64,000 bases of DNA from JBMNGH01 sp050949725 (GTDB lineage Bacteria > Bacillota > Thermosediminibacteria > Thermosediminibacterales > Tepidanaerobacteraceae), in the NCBI GenBank assembly GCA_050949725.1, contig JBMNGH010000001.1:186001-250000 (forward strand), in the 5' to 3' direction. A program made the position numbers and the translations under genes. Shown piece by piece: positions 17,043-25,436 of the stretch (its first letter is position 1; each line of letters opens with the position of its first letter). The notes under the pieces are model-generated. The model saw nothing but the letters and a program-made list of their open reading frames with translations, had not been told where the DNA came from and did not search any database.

Positions 17043-17573
17043 TTATAAAGTCTCTACAGATATGTAATCATTCGTATAAACACAAATTTCAGAAGCGATT
17101 TTTAAAGACTCTTTTACTATTATATCCGCCGGTAAATTTGAATGCCTTTCAAGCGCCCTTGCAGCAGCAAGAGCATAAGACCCACCTGAACCGACAGCGG
17201 CTATTCCGTCATCTGGTTCAATAACCTCTCCGTTTCCTGATATAACAAGTATACGTTCTTTGTCAGCAGTAATTAAAAGAGCCTCAAGTTTTCTGAGCAT
17301 TTTGTCGGTTCGCCATTCCTTGGCCAGTTCAACGGCAGAACGCATAAGGTTCCCGTGGGTCTGTTCAAGCTTCATTTCAAATTTCTCAAAAAGGGTTATC
17401 GCATCAGCAACCGAACCGGCAAAACCTGCCAGAATACTTCCATTATAGATCTTTCTAACCTTTTTTGCGTGATGTTTCATTATGGTATTTTCACCAAAAG
17501 TAACCTGCCCGTCACCACCAATTGCTGCACCGCCTTTTTTAACAACCGCTATAATAGTTGTGGCTGAAATCAC
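17043..17573 (-). CDS. hslV: ATP-dependent protease peptidase subunit HslV (ClpQ)
   Basis: HslV is the N-terminal nucleophile peptidase that forms the double ring of the HslUV protease. The product of 176 residues begins MISATTIIAVVKKGG followed by AIGGDGQVTFG. By comparison with E. coli HslV (MTTIV), the catalytic Thr is residue 5, so a four-residue propeptide MISA has to be removed. This recalls B. subtilis ClpQ, which also has an N-terminal extension. Also visible is the conserved GSGGSYALAAARAL stretch. The start is GTG behind GAGGGAGTGG. It precedes hslU and follows xerC. Confidence 0.97.
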   Translation of the reverse strand: MISATTIIAVVKKGGAAIGGDGQVTFGENTIMKHHAKKVRKIYNGSILAGFAGSVADAITLFEKFEMKLEQTHGNLMRSAVELAKEWRTDKMLRKLEALLITADKERILVISGNGEVIEPDDGIAAVGSGGSYALAAARALERHSNLPADIIVKESLKIASEICVYTNDYISVETL

Positions 17574-17589
17574 GATTATCCACTCCCTC

Positions 17590-18492
17590 TTATTTGTGTG
17601 GAAAAGATTTATCGTACACTTCTTTTAATCTTTCTCTTGTTACATGAGTATATATCTGTGTAGTCGACAAGCTGGCATGACCTAATAATTCCTGGACCGT
17701 CTTTAAATCCGCTCCGTTATTCAGCATATGTGTTGCAAAACTATGCCTCAGAGTATGGGGACTGATGTCATTCTTTAGTGAAACATTTTTCACGTATTTG
17801 TCTATAATTCTTCTAACACTCCTGTCCGAAAGCGTAGTACCATTTTTGTTCAAAAAAAGCGAATCACATGAGATGTCTTTTGCAAGAAAAGGCCTGCTTT
17901 CTCTTAAATATTTTTCGAGTGCTAGCTGTGCTTTTCTGCCAAAAAATACAACCCTCTCTCGAGAGCCTTTACCCAACACTATTATGTAGTTTGACACAAA
18001 GTTTATGTCGCTAGTCTTCAAAGAAACAACTTCTCCCACTCTAAGCCCTGTAGCGTATAAAAGTTCTAAGATCGCTTTATCCCTAATACCAAGAACATTA
18101 TTTGGTTGAACCGATAAAAGAAGCTCAATTTCTTTAGGATATAAAAAAACAGGGAGGTTTTTAGGCAATTTGGGAGCAAATGCGCTAGAAGCAATATTTT
18201 CTTTTAATATTCCTTCAGCTGTAAGGTACTTAAAAAAGCTCCTTATTGCAGATAGTTTTCTGGACATAGTCTTTTTTTTGAGCTGCTTTTCTTTCAAGTA
18301 AAATAAGAACCCTCGTATATCTTTGCGTTCAACATTATGGAAAATGGGTTCAGATATTTTTATCTCTTTTAAATATTCTAGAAACTGTATCAAGTCTTTA
18401 CCATAAGCTTTTACAGTGTTCTTTGATTTGTTTTTTGTCACACTTATGTACCTTAAGAATTTATCAATTAATAAATCTTCGCTTTCCATCAT
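17590..18492 (-). CDS. xerC: Tyrosine recombinase XerC (CodV)
   Basis: XerC/CodV resolves chromosome dimers at dif together with a partner recombinase. The 300-residue protein has an N-terminal SAM-like core-binding domain (about 1-90) and a catalytic domain with all expected residues: Arg in YATGLRVGEV, Lys in LGKGSRERV, HTLRH, the His of LGHASLSTTQ, and the nucleophile Tyr in TTQIYTHV. Two adjacent ATG codons lie behind GGAGA. It begins the xerC-hslV-hslU-codY block, as codV does in B. subtilis. Confidence 0.95.
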   Translation of the reverse strand: MMESEDLLIDKFLRYISVTKNKSKNTVKAYGKDLIQFLEYLKEIKISEPIFHNVERKDIRGFLFYLKEKQLKKKTMSRKLSAIRSFFKYLTAEGILKENIASSAFAPKLPKNLPVFLYPKEIELLLSVQPNNVLGIRDKAILELLYATGLRVGEVVSLKTSDINFVSNYIIVLGKGSRERVVFFGRKAQLALEKYLRESRPFLAKDISCDSLFLNKNGTTLSDRSVRRIIDKYVKNVSLKNDISPHTLRHSFATHMLNNGADLKTVQELLGHASLSTTQIYTHVTRERLKEVYDKSFPHK

Positions 18493-18523
18493 TTATATTA
18501 TCTCTCCAAGTTTGACTCTAAAT

Positions 18524-18552
18524 ATACTATCATAACATAGATTAATATGCAA
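18524..18552 (-). promoter_or_regulatory. Possible SigA promoter for xerC-hslVU-codY
   Basis: In the 120-base gap after trmFO the minus strand has TTGCAT, a 17-base spacer and TAGTAT, about 30 bases ahead of the xerC start. Match to consensus is moderate. It would make xerC to codY a separately transcribed unit, though read-through from trmFO is also possible. Confidence 0.35.
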
Positions 18553-18612
18553 CAGTTAATTCTAAATTATTTTTAAATTTAGTAGCAATTTGTCTGGAAT
18601 GTAGCATTTTTT

Positions 18613-19920
18613 TTACTTTAAGTCATTATTTTGCACAAACCGTTTAATTGAGTCGAGAGCGCGCAGTGCAAGTTGCCGATTCCTTTCTTGCCTTGACTTG
18701 ATTTTTTGGTTCAAAGGGGGCAGTATTCCAAAGTTCGACTTCATCGGTTGGAAATTATTGAGGTTAGACGAGGTAATATAACTGCAAAGGGCACCGATCA
18801 ACGAGTCTTCGGGAAAAATTAACGCTTCTTCCCCCCTCACAAATCGTGCAGCATTGATACCCGCAACAATACCTGACGCAGCCGATTCAATATAACCTTC
18901 AACACCTGTTATCTGTCCCGCAAAAAAAATCCCCCTGATTTTTTTTAATTCTAGACTTTGCAACAAATGGATCGGGCTGTTTATAAAGGTATTCCTGTGA
19001 ATGAACCCGTACCTCGCAAATTCTACATTTTGAAGCCCAGGTATCATGCCAAAAACCCTTTTTTGTTCAGGCCACTTCAAACTAGTCTGAAATCCTACAA
19101 CATTTAAAAGAGTCCCTTCTTTATTGTCTTTCCTGAGTTGTACAACTGCAAACGGTTCCTGATGAGTTCTGGGATCTATAAGCCCTTTAGGTTTTAAAGG
19201 GCCGAAAAGAAGCGTCTTCGGGCCTCTTTTAGCCATTACTTCAATAGGCATACACCCTTCAAAATATACGGGTGTTTCAAATTTTCTAGGCATGTGTACT
19301 TCTGCATTGACCAACTCATTGTAAAAAATAAAATATTCTTCTTCTGTCAGCGGGATGTTTGCATAATCATTTTCACCCTTATCATAACGAGATGCCCAAA
19401 ACGCTTTGTCCAAGTCTACAGAATCTGCCATTATGATAGGAGCTGCTGCATCGTAAAAATATAAATGCTCATCTCCCAGTATGTCTTTCAGTGTTTTAGA
19501 TAATCGTTCAGAAGTTAAAGGTCCTGTAGCTACAATCGCAGGATACTCCGGTATGTCAACCATTTCTTTGACATTGATTGTAACATTCGGGTGTTTTGTT
19601 AATGTTCTAGTAACATATTCCGCAAACTTTTCCCTGTCTACTGCAAGCGCCGAACCGGCCGGTAACCTTGTTGCATCAGCTGCTCTAATTATTAAAGAGT
19701 CGAAATGGCGCATTTCTTCTTTTAAGAGACCTGCTGCATTTGTTATTATGTTTGACCTTAGCGAATTACTGCATACAAGCTCTGCCAAAAGGCGTGTATG
19801 GTGTGCAGGAGTTGTTTTGTAAGGTCGCATTTCGTATAGATCAACTTTAATATCCCGTTTTGCTATCTGCCATGCAGCTTCACAGCCGGCTAAGCCACCT
19901 CCTACTATTTTGACCCTCAC
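18613..19920 (-). CDS. trmFO: tRNA uridine-54 C5 methyltransferase TrmFO (folate/FAD dependent)
   Basis: TrmFO makes ribothymidine at position 54 of tRNA using methylene-tetrahydrofolate and FAD. From the GTG at 19920 the protein has 435 residues, the usual family length. The N-terminal FAD-binding motif is VRVKIVGGGLAGCEAAWQIA, followed by DLYEMRPYKTTPAHHT and AELVCSNSLRS; a second conserved block is FAGQITGVEGYIESAASG. The frame extends upstream into topA, but the AGAGGTGGGTGA site and the family N-terminus place the start one base after the topA stop. The B. subtilis order topA-trmFO-codV is kept. Confidence 0.96.
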   Translation of the reverse strand: MRVKIVGGGLAGCEAAWQIAKRDIKVDLYEMRPYKTTPAHHTRLLAELVCSNSLRSNIITNAAGLLKEEMRHFDSLIIRAADATRLPAGSALAVDREKFAEYVTRTLTKHPNVTINVKEMVDIPEYPAIVATGPLTSERLSKTLKDILGDEHLYFYDAAAPIIMADSVDLDKAFWASRYDKGENDYANIPLTEEEYFIFYNELVNAEVHMPRKFETPVYFEGCMPIEVMAKRGPKTLLFGPLKPKGLIDPRTHQEPFAVVQLRKDNKEGTLLNVVGFQTSLKWPEQKRVFGMIPGLQNVEFARYGFIHRNTFINSPIHLLQSLELKKIRGIFFAGQITGVEGYIESAASGIVAGINAARFVRGEEALIFPEDSLIGALCSYITSSNLNNFQPMKSNFGILPPLNQKIKSRQERNRQLALRALDSIKRFVQNNDLK

Positions 19921-19921
19921 T

Positions 19922-22015
19922 TTATTCACCCACCTCTGGGATCTTTTTCTTGTAACCACATACCTTATTTGAACAACACTCGTATTCCCCACCCTTGTTC
20001 TTCTTCAACACCATGTAACTACCGCATTTGGGACATTCCTTATCAATCGGTTTATTCCATGACACAAATCTGCATTCAGGGAAATTACTGCATCCGTAAA
20101 AGATTCTGCCGCGTTTTGAACTCCTAACAATTACACTACCATCACACAGCGGACATTTTACTCCAATTTCCTCAATAATGGCTTTTGTGTTTTTACACTC
20201 TGGAAAGCCGGGACACGCAAGAAATCTACCAAATCTACTCCTTTTTATTACCATGTTTCTACCACAAAGCTCACACTTTTCATCTGTTACTTCATCCTCT
20301 AGTTTAACTTTTTCAATTTCTTCTTCAGCTACTTCTAATCTTTTTTTAAATGTAGAGTAGAAAGATTCAACGACCTTTTTCCATTCATCCTGACCCGCTT
20401 CAATTTTGTCAAGCTGTTGCTCCAACTCAGCCGTAAAATCCACATCAACCACATCGGTAAAATGTTCCTCCAATATGTTTACAACTATTTCCCCTAGCTC
20501 GGTAGGCTTAAATCTACCTTTCACTTTTTCAACATAGTTGCGCCTTTGTATTACATCAATAATCGGTGCGTATGTGCTTGGTCTTCCAATACCCTTTTCC
20601 TCCAACATTTTAACGAGCATTGCCTCAGTAAATCGGGTTGGCGGCTGTGTAAAGTGCTGTTCTCCGACAATGTCTTTAAGTACTAATTTTTGATCCCTCG
20701 TCAATATCGGCAAATTTTCCTCTGCTTTTCCATTTTCTTCATCACTACCTTCAATATATAAGATTGTAAAACCCGGAAATTTCACCGTAGAACCACTTGC
20801 CCTGAACTTGTAACCATTTGCGGTTATATCTATAGTTATTGTATTGTAAACAGCAGGCTGCATAACACTGCTTACAAATCTCTCCCATATAAGCTTATAT
20901 AAATGATACTGGTCGGAAGTTAGGGAATTCTTTACATCATCAGGTAGTCTGAATACAGATGTAGGCCTGATTGCTTCATGTGCATCTTGCACGTTCTTTT
21001 TCTGCTTGTGAGCAATATTTCCTTTCCCAATGTATTGTTTTCCATAAGCTTCAGCTATATACTCTTTTGCCTCACTTACTGCCTCTTTGGAGACCCTTGT
21101 GGAATCTGTCCTAATATAAGTGACCAATCCGACACTGCCTTCTCCCTTGAGTTCAAGACCCTCATAGAGTTGTTGTGCAACCATCATGGTTTTCTTTGAA
21201 GAAAAACGAAGCTTTCTAGAAGCCTCTTGCTGCAAGCTACTGGTGGTAAAAGGAGGTGCCGGGTTTTTTCTCCTTTCTCCTTTTTTTATATTTGAGACAA
21301 TATATTGTGCATCCCTTAATTCTGAGAGAATTTTCTCAGCTTCTTCCTTGTTTGAAATATCAATTTTTTTCTTTCCTTTAGCATGAAGCTTTGCCTTGAA
21401 ACTGAATTCATTAGAAATGTCGGAAAGAACTGCATTGATAGTCCAATATTCTTTTGGTACAAATTGTCTTATCTCTTTTTCCCGGTCACATATAATTTTA
21501 ACTGCAACAGACTGAACCCTTCCGGCACTTAATCCCCATTTGACCTTTTTCCATAAAATGGGGCTTAGCTTATACCCTACCAGACGATCCAAAATTCTTC
21601 TCGCCTGCTGTGCATTTACAAGATTACAATTAATTTTTCGCGGCCTGTTTATTGATTCTGTAACCGCCTTCTCTGTAATCTCGTGAAACTCGACCCGACA
21701 ATTTTCATCTTCAGAAAGACCCAAGAGCTGGGCTAAATGCCAAGAGATTGCCTCTCCCTCACGGTCAGGGTCGGTAGCTAATAAAATTTTATCAGCTTTT
21801 GTGGCGTGTTTTCTCAAGTTGTCTAATAACGGGCCTTTGCCACGTATGGTAATGTATTTCGGAATAAAACCGTCTTTTATATTTATGCCAAGCTGGCTTT
21901 TGGGCAAGTCCCTGACATGGCCCATAGATGCTTCTATCCTATAACTTTTACCCAAAAACTTGCCGATTGTTCTGGCTTTTGCTGGGGATTCCACTATTAT
22001 CAGAGATTTGGCCAT
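19922..22015 (-). CDS. topA: DNA topoisomerase I
   Basis: Type IA topoisomerase that relaxes negative supercoils. The 697-residue protein begins MAKSLIIVESPAKARTIGK (Toprim domain, with DPDREGEAISWHLA near residue 113). The catalytic Tyr lies in VTYIRTDSTRVS near residue 300, and the C-terminus carries three zinc ribbons (CELC...CPGFPEC, CPLC...CSNFPEC, CPKC...CSNKVC). An in-frame GTG at 22024 is part of the ribosome binding site, so the ATG at 22015 is preferred. It lies between dprA and trmFO. Confidence 0.98.
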   Translation of the reverse strand: MAKSLIIVESPAKARTIGKFLGKSYRIEASMGHVRDLPKSQLGINIKDGFIPKYITIRGKGPLLDNLRKHATKADKILLATDPDREGEAISWHLAQLLGLSEDENCRVEFHEITEKAVTESINRPRKINCNLVNAQQARRILDRLVGYKLSPILWKKVKWGLSAGRVQSVAVKIICDREKEIRQFVPKEYWTINAVLSDISNEFSFKAKLHAKGKKKIDISNKEEAEKILSELRDAQYIVSNIKKGERRKNPAPPFTTSSLQQEASRKLRFSSKKTMMVAQQLYEGLELKGEGSVGLVTYIRTDSTRVSKEAVSEAKEYIAEAYGKQYIGKGNIAHKQKKNVQDAHEAIRPTSVFRLPDDVKNSLTSDQYHLYKLIWERFVSSVMQPAVYNTITIDITANGYKFRASGSTVKFPGFTILYIEGSDEENGKAEENLPILTRDQKLVLKDIVGEQHFTQPPTRFTEAMLVKMLEEKGIGRPSTYAPIIDVIQRRNYVEKVKGRFKPTELGEIVVNILEEHFTDVVDVDFTAELEQQLDKIEAGQDEWKKVVESFYSTFKKRLEVAEEEIEKVKLEDEVTDEKCELCGRNMVIKRSRFGRFLACPGFPECKNTKAIIEEIGVKCPLCDGSVIVRSSKRGRIFYGCSNFPECRFVSWNKPIDKECPKCGSYMVLKKNKGGEYECCSNKVCGYKKKIPEVGE

Positions 22016-22118
22016 TTTTATCACCTTTTTTATCAGCCTTAGAATAGTCTTAATAACTTCACATGTCTAAATGTCATGCACTACGATTATTAATTGTAGC
22101 AAAAATAAGGTATATAAG

Positions 22119-23216
22119 TCAAACCTTCACTACATAACCGCCGGGAAGAGTTGAAATAAACCCTTTCAACTCTAACCGAGTGATAATGGTATTCAAATCA
22201 CCGGGGGATAATTCAGATATTTTCATAACCCTATCAACATGTATAGGGTCAAATTCTAATAAATCGAATACCTTTTTTTCATCTTTATCCATAAGAGGTT
22301 GTGCTAAAAATTGTTTTTTCCTGTTTTTACATGACTCTTTTTCGATGCTCAATTCGACTAAAATATCATCAACAGTATCTACAAGTGCGGCTCCCTGCTT
22401 GATAAGCTTGTTTGTCCCCCTGCTGTAAGGGCTCTTAATGTTACCTGGTATCGCAAGTACCTCTCTTCCTTGTTCCATGGAAAAGTCGGCTGTGATAAGA
22501 GAACCACTTTTTTCCGCAGCCTCAACAACAAGTGTCCCGAGACTGAGGCCGCTTATGATTCTGTTTCTGGCAGGAAAATTTGCGGCAAACGGTTTCGTGC
22601 CCAGGGGGAAACTAGATACCACACATCCACAATCAACTATTTGTTTCATCAAGCCTAGGTTTTCAGGTGGGTACACCACATCGATACCGCAGCCAAAAAC
22701 GGCAGTTGTAGGGCCACCTGCGTCAACAGCCCCTATATGAGCGTAAGTATCTACACCTCTCGCCATACCGCTTATAACATTTATCTGTATTGATGCTAAT
22801 TCCCTAGCAAATTCTTCAGCTATCGATTTGCCGTAGGAAGTCGCTTTTCTTGTACCTACAATTGCTAAACCGTCATGTTTTAAGGTAGATATATCACCCA
22901 TTACATAAAGGACCGGGGGTGGATCATAAATATGCTTTAGAATACTGGGATAATCCTTGTCTATTATAGTAATCAAGCTTGCACCTGTTAGTTGTGCTTT
23001 TTTTATTTCCGAATTCGGGTCAAATTTTTTTATATGTCGCATTATGTTAGAGCTCAACTTGTTATTAATTCCCTTAATTTGCAACAAATCTTCATTTGTT
23101 GCCTCATATAAGTCTGATAGACTAGAAAACTTTTCCGCAATTTGCATAATTCTTTTTGGACCTATCTGAGGTATCATATTTAGGGCTATCAATAACAATC
23201 GATCTAGTGCCGGCAT
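22119..23216 (-). CDS. dprA: DNA processing protein DprA (Smf)
   Basis: DprA binds incoming single-stranded DNA and loads RecA in transformation; many non-competent bacteria also keep it. The 365-residue protein has an N-terminal helix-hairpin-helix region (IPQIGPKRIMQIAEKF), the Rossmann-like core with VGTRKATSYGKSIAEEFA, GMARGVDTYAHIGA, AVFGCGIDVVYPPENL and FPARNRIISGLSLGTLVVEA, and a C-terminal DprA winged helix (about 295-365). The start ATG at 23216 has GGGGTG upstream; a GTG 9 bases earlier belongs to that site. topA follows at about 100 bases. Confidence 0.96.
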   Translation of the reverse strand: MPALDRLLLIALNMIPQIGPKRIMQIAEKFSSLSDLYEATNEDLLQIKGINNKLSSNIMRHIKKFDPNSEIKKAQLTGASLITIIDKDYPSILKHIYDPPPVLYVMGDISTLKHDGLAIVGTRKATSYGKSIAEEFARELASIQINVISGMARGVDTYAHIGAVDAGGPTTAVFGCGIDVVYPPENLGLMKQIVDCGCVVSSFPLGTKPFAANFPARNRIISGLSLGTLVVEAAEKSGSLITADFSMEQGREVLAIPGNIKSPYSRGTNKLIKQGAALVDTVDDILVELSIEKESCKNRKKQFLAQPLMDKDEKKVFDLLEFDPIHVDRVMKISELSPGDLNTIITRLELKGFISTLPGGYVVKV

Positions 23217-23232
23217 TACAAACACCCCAAAG

Positions 23233-23766
23233 TTAATACTCTATTCCTGGCTGTGCCTGAATTCCCTTTGCAAAGTGATGCCTTACTTCTTTTACCTCAC
23301 TGATCATATCAGCTTTTTTCATAATATTTTCTGAAGCGTATCTTCCAGTCAACACAACCGTGACATGGTCAGGTTTAACAGCTAGCAATTCTAGTACCTC
23401 GTTTTCGGAAACGAGGCCAAAATCTGCCGCAACATTTATTTCGTCAAGTATCACAATGTCATATTTTCCTTTTATGAGAACATCTTTTGCCAGTTTAATC
23501 GCTTCTCCTGCCAATTTGACATCTTCGGAACTTGGGTTCCCTTTTTCCACAAAAGTTTCTAGTCCCTTTTGTACGATTTCAAAATTTGGAAGGTATTTTT
23601 TAATAGCAATAACTTCTCCATAGTTCTCGCTGCCTTTCATAAACTGAATCATATAAACCTTGTGACCATGACCAATCGCCCTTAGTGCAAGCCCCAGTGA
23701 TGCGGTGGTTTTACCTTTTCCATTTCCCGTATATATAATAGTAAGCCCCTTTTTATTTTCTACCAT
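23233..23766 (-). CDS. cobO: Cob(I)yrinic acid a,c-diamide adenosyltransferase (CobO/BtuR type)
   Basis: This enzyme transfers the adenosyl group of ATP to the cobalt of reduced corrinoids to make coenzyme B12 forms. The 177-residue protein has a P-loop YTGNGKGKTTASLGLALRA, the VYMIQFMKGSENYGE segment, VILDEINVAADFG (Walker B-like) and VVLTGRYASENIMKKADMIS, all typical of CobO/CobA. A strong AAGGAGAT site precedes the ATG. No other cobalamin gene and no cobalamin riboswitch is seen nearby, so it probably supports corrinoid salvage. Confidence 0.95.
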   Translation of the reverse strand: MVENKKGLTIIYTGNGKGKTTASLGLALRAIGHGHKVYMIQFMKGSENYGEVIAIKKYLPNFEIVQKGLETFVEKGNPSSEDVKLAGEAIKLAKDVLIKGKYDIVILDEINVAADFGLVSENEVLELLAVKPDHVTVVLTGRYASENIMKKADMISEVKEVRHHFAKGIQAQPGIEY

Positions 23767-23814
23767 ATTAATCTCCTTTCTGTTAATTTATATTCTAAAT
23801 TATAAACATTATTA

Positions 23815-23850
23815 ATATACGTCTTTTACGTTCAACTTTTGAATGTATAT
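23815..23850 (-). promoter_or_regulatory. Nested inverted repeat in the cobO leader
   Basis: ATATAC at one end pairs with GTATAT at the other, and inside lies TTCAA-CTT-TTGAA. The element sits between the putative cobO promoter and the cobO start, where a repressor could act. It does not match Fur, PerR or LexA consensus boxes that I know. Confidence 0.35.
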
Positions 23851-23863
23851 TCATTTAATATAT

Positions 23864-23892
23864 AGTAAAATCTAAAAAGTTGCTATTGTCAA
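23864..23892 (-). promoter_or_regulatory. Probable SigA promoter of cobO
   Basis: The minus strand has a perfect -35 TTGACA (23887-23892), a 17-base spacer and TTTACT as -10 (23864-23869), about 100 bases upstream of the cobO ATG. Confidence 0.5.
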
Positions 23893-24202
23893 GTTTATTA
23901 CGCAAGGCATACTGGTCCCAATTCCAATTGCTATTTTCTTAAATACTAAAAATAAATAAATTTTCTAAAGCCAAGTAAAACTTAAAGATACATGAGATGG
24001 ATTTTCTTCAAAATAGTACTAACAAATGGTATACTTATAAGTATCAAATAAATCCGCAGAAATATAATATCCACCTGACTAGATGATTATATAAAAACAA
24101 AGCTATCGAGAAAATAAAGGTTGTTATTTTCAAGGCAAATAAATGTTTAAACATCTCTTTTAGGCACTCTGATTGCAAAAACTTAGGGGAGTTGGGCAGG
24201 TG
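23893..24202. other. AT-rich intergenic region between divergent cobO and ogt
   Basis: No gene is supported here. The only structured element is a perfect 14-base palindrome ATACTTATAAGTAT at 24031-24044, which could be an operator for ogt. A strand switch takes place at this point, marking the edge of the accessory pocket. Confidence 0.4.
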
Positions 24203-24739
24203 ATGAGAATAAATACCTTGATATGGGGATGGGCGTTTTTTAATGGGCATCGCTTCCTGCTTACCGCCTCAAAAAATGGATTATGCCGCTTAATGCTTCC
24301 ATGTGAGGCATCTTTACAAAATTTAATAAAATGGACAAACAGACATATCTCAGATGCTCATTTCGTAAAAGATCAGAAACAATTATCTGTCTATATAAGC
24401 CAACTGGACGAATATTTTGATCGAAAACGGAAGACCTTTGAATTTGATATCGATCTTATAGGAACAGATTTTCAGAAAAGCGTTTGGAATGCTTTGCTTA
24501 ATATTCCTTACGGCACTGTAAAATCTTATTCAGAAATTGCACGACAAATAGGACAACCTACAGCTTTGCGGGCAGTAGGGAATGCCAATGGGGCAAATCC
24601 AATTCCAATCGTAGTTCCATGTCATAGGGTTATCGCTAAAAACGGAACATTAGGGGGCTATGGGGGTGGTCTGGATATGAAACGAAAGCTGCTCTTTTTA
24701 GAAGGGGTTATCTCTGAAGACCAAAAGCAGCTCATCTGA
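24203..24739 (+). CDS. ogt: Methylated-DNA--protein-cysteine S-methyltransferase
   Basis: Suicide repair protein that removes alkyl groups from O6-alkylguanine. The 178-residue sequence has a divergent N-terminal domain and the conserved C-terminal domain (FQKSVWNALLNIPYGTVKSY, helix-turn-helix with Arg finger in ALRAVGNANGANPIPIVVPC). The acceptor Cys lies in VPCHRVIAKNGTLGGYGGG. The ATG at 24203 follows AGGGGAG. It is one of few plus-strand genes in the window, alone in its transcription unit, and lies between cobO and a decayed guanine deaminase. Confidence 0.95.
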   Translation: MRINTLIWGWAFFNGHRFLLTASKNGLCRLMLPCEASLQNLIKWTNRHISDAHFVKDQKQLSVYISQLDEYFDRKRKTFEFDIDLIGTDFQKSVWNALLNIPYGTVKSYSEIARQIGQPTALRAVGNANGANPIPIVVPCHRVIAKNGTLGGYGGGLDMKRKLLFLEGVISEDQKQLI

Positions 24740-24765
24740 CTCAAATAAGCAGATTTCAGGACTAT

Positions 24766-25300
24766 TTAGTTTGGATCCTTTTCTTCATAACTAATTTTTT
24801 CTCCCTCCACAAAACGAGCTATAATATTACCCGCTTCACCCGTGTATAGAAATCTTTCCAGCCTCTCTACAACAGAAAGACCAGCAGTGATCAGCGGCTC
24901 GTCTTCCACAACAATTGCATCAAAAGCATATCCTTGTTCAAAACTCCCAACATTGCCAAAAAAGCTGCCTCCTCCTTTCGTCCCCAAATAAAAGGCTTCT
25001 GCTGTAGTAAGAGGCTTTGTTTGAGGTTCATAAAAATTTCTGACCTTCGAAAGTTGAATCGCACTTATTATTACCCGGTAGAGCGCGGAATTATGGCCTG
25101 CTCCTATATCACTCCCCAGCCCAAGCTTAATCCCCCTATCTAACAACTCCCTGACCGGCATAATTCCGCTTGATAAATTCTTTATAAACTCCTTCAACCT
25201 TACCATTTTTAACCACTATATAACCACCATTGAAGGTCACAAATTTTTGTGGTGTCGGTGTATAAATAACATCCCCCTTAAAAATCCGAACTTTTTCCAC
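24766..25300 (-). pseudogene. guaD: Guanine deaminase, internally deleted and frameshifted
   Basis: Guanine deaminase converts guanine to xanthine and is about 430 residues in clostridia. Here only both ends remain. The N-terminal piece starts at GTG 25300 behind GGGGGTGAGG and reads VEKVRIFKGDVIYTPTPQKF, then a VVKNGKVEGVYKEF stretch. The C-terminal piece, in another frame and ending at 24766, reads LSSGIMPVRELLDRGIKLG, then GSDIGAGHNSALYR, FYLGTKGGGSFFGNVGSFEQ and onward. The junction lies near 25165-25185. The middle, about 250 residues including the zinc-binding HxH and later His and Glu residues, is missing, so no active enzyme can be made. A 146-aa frame of the C-terminal piece remains open. 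Confidence 0.88.
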
Positions 25301-25351
25301 ATCCTCACCCCCGTTTAATATACTTTCTAGCTAGCAACATATTACTAGGAA

Positions 25352-25399
25352 GACGGTTCTCTTCGTTTTGAGGACTTAAACATAAAATAGAGAACCGTC
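25352..25399. repeat. Inverted repeat with 11-bp perfect arms (REP/MITE-like)
   Basis: The arms GACGGTTCTCT and AGAGAACCGTC flank a 26-base spacer. GAGAACCGTC-type arms are familiar to me from short repeats scattered in clostridial genomes; only one copy lies here. It sits between the guanine deaminase remnant and the 3' end of the VanX-like gene. There is no T tract that would make it a normal terminator. Confidence 0.5.
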
Positions 25400-25436
25400 A
25401 TTGTTTGAACGATTTGTTTTAACCATGTTTGAGATA

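Noticed and set aside
17590..18492. XerC as a mobile-element integrase
   Set aside because: Its position in the conserved xerC-hslV-hslU-codY block and its length match the housekeeping CodV/XerC recombinase.
23233..23900. Cobalamin riboswitch upstream of cobO
   Set aside because: No B12-box sequence or long structured leader is visible.
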